Positions 58,557 to 64,000 of a DNA stretch of 64,000 nt are shown in pieces. The position numbers and the translations under genes were made by a program. The stretch comes from Pseudomonas endophytica (GTDB lineage Bacteria > Pseudomonadota > Gammaproteobacteria > Pseudomonadales > Pseudomonadaceae): contig NZ_LLWH01000198.1 of assembly GCF_001411475.1 (NCBI RefSeq), positions 1 to 64,000 of the forward strand, given 5' to 3'. How positions within the stretch are numbered: position 1 is the first letter of the stretch; the number at the start of each line of letters is the position of its first letter. The notes beneath the pieces were generated by a model. The model was not told the DNA's origin and made no database searches. It saw only the letters and a program-made list of their open reading frames with translations.

Positions 58557-59111
58557 ATGAATATTTCACGATTACACGTGTGCTTCGGACTCACGCTGGG
58601 CCTGTTCGGCTCTTCCGCTTTTGCTACTTCTGGCAATATCGACTTCGAAGGCATGATTACCAGTAGCACCTGCCCTATCGAGATCGTTAACCCGGGCGAT
58701 GGAACTATCGGAAACCTTGTCAACATGGTTGATGTTGAAGCCAGTCGCTTTACGGCTGTTAATCAAGACCGTGGCGGTAAAACCTTCTCCCTTCGCTTGT
58801 CTCCAGACGCGGGTTGCGCATTAGACCCCGCTAACCCAAACACTGCGACTGTTACGTTCAGTGGTCTAGCGGATTTAACAGGTGATCATTATGCAATCAA
58901 GGACAGCGGCGACCCTGCCAAAGGCGTTGTGATCGTCATCAAGAATAAGCTCGGCGAAATCGTGAAGAACGGTGTGGAGTCCTCTCCCTTCGACCTAAGC
59001 GCAACCTCTGAAACTGATATGGAGTTTGAGGCGTTTTACCGCTCAAGCTCTCTTCCTGTCAGCGCGGGTACAGCGTCGGCGAATATTGGCTTCGTGGTGA
59101 AAATCAACTAA
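58557..59111 (+). CDS. Fimbrial major subunit (chaperone-usher type 1 pilin)
   Basis: Encodes 184 residues from the ATG at 58557, chosen because a normal signal peptide follows (1-23, GLFGSSAFATSG); the frame is open to 58473. The mature chain has the pilin pattern GNIDFEGMITSSTCPIEI with Cys38-type first cysteine paired to CALDP, and the C-terminal strand TASANIGFVVKIN that would complete a neighbour by donor-strand exchange, though the final residue is Asn rather than Tyr. First gene of pilin-chaperone-usher-adhesin. The ribosome site is poor. A hairpin follows, which often raises pilin mRNA above downstream genes. Confidence 0.88.
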   Translation: MNISRLHVCFGLTLGLFGSSAFATSGNIDFEGMITSSTCPIEIVNPGDGTIGNLVNMVDVEASRFTAVNQDRGGKTFSLRLSPDAGCALDPANPNTATVTFSGLADLTGDHYAIKDSGDPAKGVVIVIKNKLGEIVKNGVESSPFDLSATSETDMEFEAFYRSSSLPVSAGTASANIGFVVKIN

Positions 59112-59133
59112 CACCCTTCAACACGGGATGCAA

Positions 59134-59151
59134 ACCCTACTTCAAGGGTTG
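59134..59151 (+). other. Small hairpin after pilin gene
   Basis: AACCCT/AGGGTT with a 6-nt loop, 23 bp past the pilin stop; a candidate mRNA-end stabiliser or partial attenuator. Confidence 0.4.
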
Positions 59152-59210
59152 AGTATCCTGTAAACGCTGCGCACCAGGGCGCCTCTGCGTCCTGGTCGAA
59201 GGTAATTCTG

Positions 59211-59951
59211 ATGCTTAAGTTAATATCTATACGTCGCGCGGTCAGCATCGGCGTAACGCTACTGCTCGCCATCCAATCGGGTACTAGCCAAGCAGCCTTG
59301 AGCCTTAGTGGCACAAGAGTCGTGTTCACAAGTGATAAACGCAATGTTTCTATTATCGTGCGCAATCCAAGCCTAGACATCTATGCAGCCCAAGCCTGGG
59401 TGAATACCGAGGCAGACGATACAACTACCGCTGTTCCCTTTATAGCCTCGCCTCCTTTGTTTCGACTCGATCCTGGCAAAGATCAACAGGTGCAAATTAA
59501 CGGATTGCCAAATTCATTGCCGACGGATCGAGAGTCACTGTTCTACTTCAACATCCAAGAAATTCCGCACACCAACAACATTACTACTAACGTACTGAAT
59601 ATTGCTCTACGTACACGGATCAAAATCTTTTATCGCCCACATACTCTTCAGGGTAGTTCTGTAGCGCGCCTACAGGAATTGCAATGGTCTGTACTGAAAG
59701 TGGATGGGAAGACCCTATTAAAGGTCAACAACCCAACCCCTTTTCATGTGTCGTTTGTACGCCTTGAGGTGCTGGTAAACGGCAAGACGGTTGAACTGAA
59801 ACAGCCAACCATGGCGACGCCCCTTGGCGAACAGACCTTTGACCTTCCCGATATAAACCCCATGCCTGGGATGCAGGTCGTGTTTTCCGCCATCAATGAC
59901 TATGGCGCCTACACCAAACCCATGACTCGACCTATTCAGACAGCCCGCTAA
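59211..59951 (+). CDS. Periplasmic fimbrial chaperone (PapD/FimC family)
   Basis: Encodes 246 residues with a signal peptide (1-29, SGTSQAALSL). Two Ig-like domains: the first with SGTRVVFTSDKRNVSIIVRNPS (subunit-capping G1/F1 area), the conserved AQAWVNTE and PPLFRLDPGKDQQVQI, and FNIQEIP; then NIALRTRIKIFYRP, which ends domain 1. It binds pilins by donor-strand complementation and hands them to the usher. It lies 99 bp after the pilin gene and 41 bp before the usher gene. Confidence 0.93.
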   Translation: MLKLISIRRAVSIGVTLLLAIQSGTSQAALSLSGTRVVFTSDKRNVSIIVRNPSLDIYAAQAWVNTEADDTTTAVPFIASPPLFRLDPGKDQQVQINGLPNSLPTDRESLFYFNIQEIPHTNNITTNVLNIALRTRIKIFYRPHTLQGSSVARLQELQWSVLKVDGKTLLKVNNPTPFHVSFVRLEVLVNGKTVELKQPTMATPLGEQTFDLPDINPMPGMQVVFSAINDYGAYTKPMTRPIQTAR

Positions 59952-59992
59952 AGAGCCTACGCAACAAGCCCTTCATTGCCAGGAACTTACCC

Positions 59993-62500
59993 ATGATCCG
60001 CCCCCTTGAACGAGCGCTGCCCTCAAGTGTGCGCGTCGCTCAGCTTTTTGCTGTCGGTATCGCATTTTTCGCCGTGATCGAAGTTCGGCCCGCTAGGGCT
60101 CAATCTGTTGAATTCCAATACGGATTCATGCGCCAAAACAGCGAGCACAGCGATGATGTCAGCGCCTTAGCTTTAAAAACCTTATCAGGACAAAACGCAC
60201 TGCCTCCCGGTCGCTACCGTGTAAGCCTTAGAGTCAATCAAAACTATTTTGCTGAGCGAGAGATCACGTTCGAATTAAATGATCAAAACGATAACCTTTC
60301 ACCGTGCCTAAGTGCCGAGCTTTTAAAAGAAATGGGCGTTAGATCCGAGACATTTAGAGCCGAACACAATGCTCAAGCTTGTATCGATCTGCCAAGCCTT
60401 ATCAGCGGTGCAAGTAGCGCTATGGACAACAGCACAATGCGCCTCTCGATTTCAATTCCTCACATTGCGATGCGCCGCGACGTCATAGGTTATGTACCTG
60501 TCGAACAGTGGCAAACAGGAATTAACGCAGCATTTCTTAACTATCAAGTCTCAGCCCAACAAGGCAACAGTCGTTACATAGGGAGCCGAGAAAGCCAAGA
60601 CATTAACTTGATCAGCGGCTTGAACCTTGGAGCTTGGCGCTTTCGCAGCAGCCAATCGCTGCGTCAGAACGACGACAGCCAACGCGAATGGCTGAGGGCT
60701 TATACCTTTCTACAACGCGACCTCCCCGGTACACATGCCAATCTGACGCTTGGCGAAACATTCACTTCTGGCGACGTTTTTCGCAGCATGCCAATTATGG
60801 GGCTGTCAATAAACTCTGATCTAGGCATGCTGCCGGATGTTTTACAAGGTTATGCGCCTGTAATCCGAGGCGTTGCACAAAGTCGCGCCAAATTGGAGGT
60901 GCTTCAAAATGGTTACCCAATCTACTCCACTTATGTCAGCCCTGGCGCGTATGCAATAGAGGACCTGAGTACGGTCGGGGGCAGTGGTGAATTGGAGGTG
61001 GTCTTAACTGAAGAAGACGGCCAAGTCTCACGCAGAACCCTGCCCTACGCCAGCATCGGCAACTTGCTACGCCGTGGCGTTTGGCGCTACAGCGCCACTG
61101 TTGCGAGGTACAACTCTGCTTACAAGCTTGAGGAACCGCTGCTCTGGCAAGGCACATTGGCGATGGGCACTCTTTGGAATTCGACACTCTACGGCGGCGT
61201 GCTCGCCAGCGAATTTTATCGAGCAGGCACTCTGGGACTCGCCAGAGATTTCGGTTCGGTAGGGGCTTTTTCGCTCGATGTGACGCACTCCAATGCGCAG
61301 GTGGACTCACATACATCAAACGCCGTCCAAGGTATGAGCTACGCCATCAAATACGGAAAATCGTTTCAAACCCGCACTAACTTGCGCTTTGCCGGGTACC
61401 GGTACTCAACCCAAGGCTATCGCGACTTCGACGAAGCACTTCATCAACGCCGTCAGGACGGCTTCTACGGCAGTCGTCGCAGCCGATTGGAAGCGTCGGT
61501 TTACCAAAACGTGGGCAAAAGCAGCTCTATAGGCCTGACTTTTTCCCATCAGGATTATTGGTTCAGCGACTACGAACAGCGTCAGTTTCAATTGCAGCTC
61601 AATACGCAACATAAAGGTATCAGCTACAACCTGTATGCCTCTCAAGCACTGAGTGAACGCAATGGCATGAAGACGCACCGCCAAATTGGCTTAAGTCTTT
61701 CACTGCCGCTTGATTTCGGTCGCTCGACGTCATTGACCTATGACGCACAAAAATATGGTGATCGCTTGAGTCAGCGCGCCAGCCTTGGCGGCAATGCCAT
61801 TGATAATCGCCTCAGCTATCGCGCATCAGTCAGCCACGAAAATACCCAGCAAACATCCGCAGCGATCGCCCTCGGTTACCAAGCGGCCTTCGGCAGCGTG
61901 GGAGCCGGCCTTACCCAAGGTCGCGACTATCGCAACCTCAGCCTCAATGCCAGTGGAGCCGTGCTCTTGCATGATTCGGGTATTGAGTTTGGCCCCTACC
62001 TGGGTGAAACCATGGGGTTAATCGAAGTACCCGGCATTCCTGACATCGGCGTCGTCAACTCCACTGGAGTACTCACCAACCAACGGGGATTCGCCTTGGT
62101 TCCTTACCTTCGGCCTTATCGGGTCAATGAAGTGCAGTTGAAAACAGATGATCTGGGGCCGGAAATCGAGATTGATAACGGTACGACCCAACTGATTCCA
62201 CGGCGTGGCGCGGTGGTTAAAGCAACCTTCAATGCCCGAAAAATCACGCGAATGGTCATCACCGGCTCCACATCAGCCGGTTCCCCACTGCCCTTCGGTG
62301 CACGAGTGAGTGACTCTACTGGTCAAGAAATCGGCATGGTAGGTCAAGGGGGCCAGGTCATGCTGAGCGGCGCAACAGGCAAGAAAACGCTGCAAATACG
62401 TTGGGGCGATGACGCTAGCCAAGGCTGCCAATTACAAGTGGACACCTCAACAATGGAGCACCGCAATGGGTACTACCTGCAAACCCTGCAATGTCAATAA
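59993..62500 (+). CDS. Fimbrial outer-membrane usher (FimD/PapC family)
   Basis: Encodes 835 residues with a signal peptide (about 1-36, RPARAQSVEF). The N-terminal periplasmic domain (LPPGRYRVSLRVNQNYFAEREITFEL), 24-strand barrel with the plug (about 230-330, YAPVIRGVAQSRAKLEVLQNGYPIYSTYVSPGAYAIEDL) and C-terminal domains (RGAVVKATFNARKITRMVI, PFGARVSDSTGQEIGMVGQGGQVMLSG) are complete. Domain-ending Cys pairs are present. It assembles and secretes the pilus. AGGA lies before the ATG. Confidence 0.95.
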   Translation: MIRPLERALPSSVRVAQLFAVGIAFFAVIEVRPARAQSVEFQYGFMRQNSEHSDDVSALALKTLSGQNALPPGRYRVSLRVNQNYFAEREITFELNDQNDNLSPCLSAELLKEMGVRSETFRAEHNAQACIDLPSLISGASSAMDNSTMRLSISIPHIAMRRDVIGYVPVEQWQTGINAAFLNYQVSAQQGNSRYIGSRESQDINLISGLNLGAWRFRSSQSLRQNDDSQREWLRAYTFLQRDLPGTHANLTLGETFTSGDVFRSMPIMGLSINSDLGMLPDVLQGYAPVIRGVAQSRAKLEVLQNGYPIYSTYVSPGAYAIEDLSTVGGSGELEVVLTEEDGQVSRRTLPYASIGNLLRRGVWRYSATVARYNSAYKLEEPLLWQGTLAMGTLWNSTLYGGVLASEFYRAGTLGLARDFGSVGAFSLDVTHSNAQVDSHTSNAVQGMSYAIKYGKSFQTRTNLRFAGYRYSTQGYRDFDEALHQRRQDGFYGSRRSRLEASVYQNVGKSSSIGLTFSHQDYWFSDYEQRQFQLQLNTQHKGISYNLYASQALSERNGMKTHRQIGLSLSLPLDFGRSTSLTYDAQKYGDRLSQRASLGGNAIDNRLSYRASVSHENTQQTSAAIALGYQAAFGSVGAGLTQGRDYRNLSLNASGAVLLHDSGIEFGPYLGETMGLIEVPGIPDIGVVNSTGVLTNQRGFALVPYLRPYRVNEVQLKTDDLGPEIEIDNGTTQLIPRRGAVVKATFNARKITRMVITGSTSAGSPLPFGARVSDSTGQEIGMVGQGGQVMLSGATGKKTLQIRWGDDASQGCQLQVDTSTMEHRNGYYLQTLQCQ

Positions 62501-62557
62501 CTCTCCCTGCATCAATGCCTGCATGATTAGTAACTACTTCACATGCTTGGAGGCTGC

Positions 62558-63649
62558 ATGAAACACTCACTTTCATGGCTGCTAGGTCTTTGGCTTTTCA
62601 CTCACGGGCTGCCCGCATGGTCTGCGGACACTGCTAGCCACTGTTATTGGCAACTGGGAGTTCCCCAAGGGCCGCAGCTTTACCGTTACGACATGGGCAG
62701 TGTTTATATACCGCGAGATGCTCAAGTAGGCAGCGTAATTGGGACGTTTAAGAAAACAGGCGTCAGCTACGATGAGAACAGCGCAGTGCTCAAGTGCTCC
62801 AACGCTGGCGATCGAACCCTCGATTTTAATATTAATGCCGTTAAAAACATTTCGCCGGTCATACTGCCTCCTGTGAACGGCGAAGACGTGAATGGCAAAG
62901 TCATAGAAACTAATATCAGTGGCGTCGGCGCTTATATAGAGCTAGGGAGTCCATTCAGCGGCGGAGGTACTAACGTATTTGAACCCAATGGACCTCCAAT
63001 CGTACCGTTCACCGCAACCCACAATAAACGCATGACAGCAGAAATGACGCTGTCACTGCTAGTTCACAAAGTAACACTAATCAAAACGGGTGCGATCACG
63101 GCAGGCCCACAACTTCTGGATGGAAGCCTATTGGCTTCATCCACCCTATCTGATGTCGGCAAGGCATTTGATTTCGGAGTTTCCGGAACAGTCATCCAAG
63201 CCCAGTGCAGTGTTTCGGCCACAGCCGTTAGTGCAGACCCGGTCGATCTTAAAGAGTGGGTGATGGCGGACTTTAGTGGGCCTGAAAGCGGAACAACCCC
63301 TGTCCCGTTTTCAATCAAACTTGATAATTGCATTGCAGACCCTACTAACGCCAACATAGCCACTGCTCATATTTACCTAGAAGGGGCTAAAGGCTCTGTC
63401 CCCATCGATGCGCAAAAAGGTATATTTAGTCTCAGCCCCGACTCAACAGCAAAAGGTTTTGGAATTCAAATATTACAAACCGATGGCATAACACCTTATG
63501 CGCTTCAGAAGGTCATACCCATTATTGAAATCACGCCAGGGGAAGTGGTAATGAATTTCAAGGCACGTTTTATTCAAACCCTCCCCAGCAAAGACCTAGA
63601 ACCCGGAAACGCCAAGGGCGCCCTTGGGTTTACCATCACGTATCAATAA
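62558..63649 (+). CDS. Fimbrial tip adhesin/minor subunit
   Basis: Encodes 363 residues from the ATG at 62558; GGAGG lies 4 nt upstream, inside the longer frame that starts at 62543. Signal peptide 1-23 (HGLPAWSADT). The N-terminal half (about 25-180) is a candidate receptor-binding domain with few homologous features; the C-terminal half has pilin-like strands (QAQCSVSATAVS, SIKLDNCIAD, GFGIQILQTDG, LEPGNAKGALGFTITYQ), ending in the donor-strand acceptor pattern with penultimate Tyr. A two-domain architecture at the end of the operon suggests a FimH-like adhesin with unknown receptor. Confidence 0.82.
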   Translation: MKHSLSWLLGLWLFTHGLPAWSADTASHCYWQLGVPQGPQLYRYDMGSVYIPRDAQVGSVIGTFKKTGVSYDENSAVLKCSNAGDRTLDFNINAVKNISPVILPPVNGEDVNGKVIETNISGVGAYIELGSPFSGGGTNVFEPNGPPIVPFTATHNKRMTAEMTLSLLVHKVTLIKTGAITAGPQLLDGSLLASSTLSDVGKAFDFGVSGTVIQAQCSVSATAVSADPVDLKEWVMADFSGPESGTTPVPFSIKLDNCIADPTNANIATAHIYLEGAKGSVPIDAQKGIFSLSPDSTAKGFGIQILQTDGITPYALQKVIPIIEITPGEVVMNFKARFIQTLPSKDLEPGNAKGALGFTITYQ

Positions 63650-63655
63650 ATATAG

Positions 63656-63679
63656 GCCTCCTCAGAAAAACGAGGAGGC
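63656..63679. terminator. Bidirectional hairpin between fimbrial operon and edge gene
   Basis: GCCTCCTC (63656-63663) pairs with GAGGAGGC (63672-63679); no long T-run on either side. Confidence 0.6.
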
Positions 63680-63694
63680 ACACGACTAACATGA

Positions 63695-64000
63695 TTATTT
63701 TTCCAAATCTAGAAAATACTTACGATCCTGATCTTCTTTCATCCAGGTTTCTTTATCATCAAAACTGAATACGGTAACCACGGTCAGCTCGCTCGGTATT
63801 TTAAAGGGTGCAAGATCCGCAGCCGTTATTTTCCACGTGATGGTGTCCCCCATATTAGCCTCTGTTGCCTCTAGGCCCGCTTCAAGCACGAACTCAGCCG
63901 CTGGCTGTATACCGCTAACCCCGTGAGCCCAAATGCGAACGTATTGCCCTGGCAATATCCAAAACCACTCAAGCTCAAGTGTGACATCCAGCCCGTCTAC
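63695..64000 (-). CDS. Partial beta-module protein cut by the window's right edge
   Basis: The frame is open to the last base, so the start lies outside; 101 C-terminal residues are visible, ending YFLDLEK. The module PGQYVRIWAHGVSGIQ, then MGDTITWKITAADL with a Val/Thr-rich SELTVVTVFSF strand, resembles the G-D/Q-x-V modules of the 600-residue protein at 51266. It suggests a second gene of that type, facing the fimbrial operon. Assignment is tentative because the piece is short. Confidence 0.6.
   Translation of the reverse strand, partial: VDGLDVTLELEWFWILPGQYVRIWAHGVSGIQPAAEFVLEAGLEATEANMGDTITWKITAADLAPFKIPSELTVVTVFSFDDKETWMKEDQDRKYFLDLEK

Noticed and set aside
58414-58560. 48-codon ORF between the RHS gene and pilin, considered as an immunity gene
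   Set aside because: No Shine-Dalgarno sequence, basic and Pro-rich product without hydrophobic or acidic character, and its ATG lies in a palindrome.

Overview
The window reads as a Pseudomonas chromosome outside the aeruginosa branch, probably from the fluorescens/fragi side. The evidence is the gene order gltA / sdhCDAB-sucAB-lpdG-sucCD, an OprD-type porin, BrnQ, HtpG, ActP-YjcH, an orphan betaine-type binding protein, and many intergenic REP elements of the GGAGCTGCCGCAGGCTGC type. All assignments come from reading translations and DNA by eye; no database was searched.

Layout. (1) 1-2.5 kb: the 3' part of a TonB-dependent receptor, convergent with an AI-2E family membrane protein. (2) 2.7-10.1 kb: a hexuronate locus with a FadR/GntR regulator, OprD-like porin, uronate dehydrogenase, SMP-30-type lactonase and a DctP-DctQ-DctM TRAP transporter. 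Two near-identical promoter/operator modules precede the porin and dehydrogenase genes, and CA motifs (AANAANAA) sit at four translation starts, so specific induction and Hfq/Crc catabolite repression can both be read from the DNA. (3) 10.2-17.4 kb: EamA transporter, TrhP (U32 peptidase family), dienelactone hydrolase, HtpG with a sigma-32-like promoter, a small alanine-rich lipoprotein and BrnQ. (4) 17.9-31.0 kb: the TCA cluster, with gltA divergent from sdhCDAB-sucAB-lpdG-sucCD and both sigma-70 promoters visible. (5) 31.3-39.0 kb: yjcH-actP, an orphan glycine-betaine-type binding protein, a membrane GH17 glucan enzyme, a small membrane protein, and an alpha/beta hydrolase overlapping mlaA. 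(6) 39.2-58.3 kb: an AT-richer accessory block with an orphan LuxR-type response regulator, a secreted protein with three cysteine repeats, a four-gene minus-strand run (multi-beta-sandwich protein, two TULIP/P47-like proteins fused to Ig-like domains, a secreted protein with a duplicated four-cysteine domain), and two RHS proteins at its edges. One RHS protein is truncated; the other is full length with a variable C-terminus. (7) 58.5-63.6 kb: a chaperone-usher fimbrial operon. (8) The right edge cuts another minus-strand gene that resembles the multi-beta-sandwich protein.

The most interesting part is block 6. The N-terminal regions of two adjacent proteins follow the pattern of the P47/OrfX (TULIP) proteins known from clostridial neurotoxin orfX clusters. 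Here they are fused to bacterial Ig-like domains and sit next to RHS toxin-type proteins. The full-length RHS protein has a C-terminus with a hydrophobic stretch and a basic nuclear-localisation-like tail, and no obvious immunity gene follows it. This could be an undescribed, possibly eukaryote-directed, toxin or delivery locus. That is inference and needs profile or structure searches.

No tRNA, rRNA, CRISPR array, prophage or intact insertion sequence was seen.
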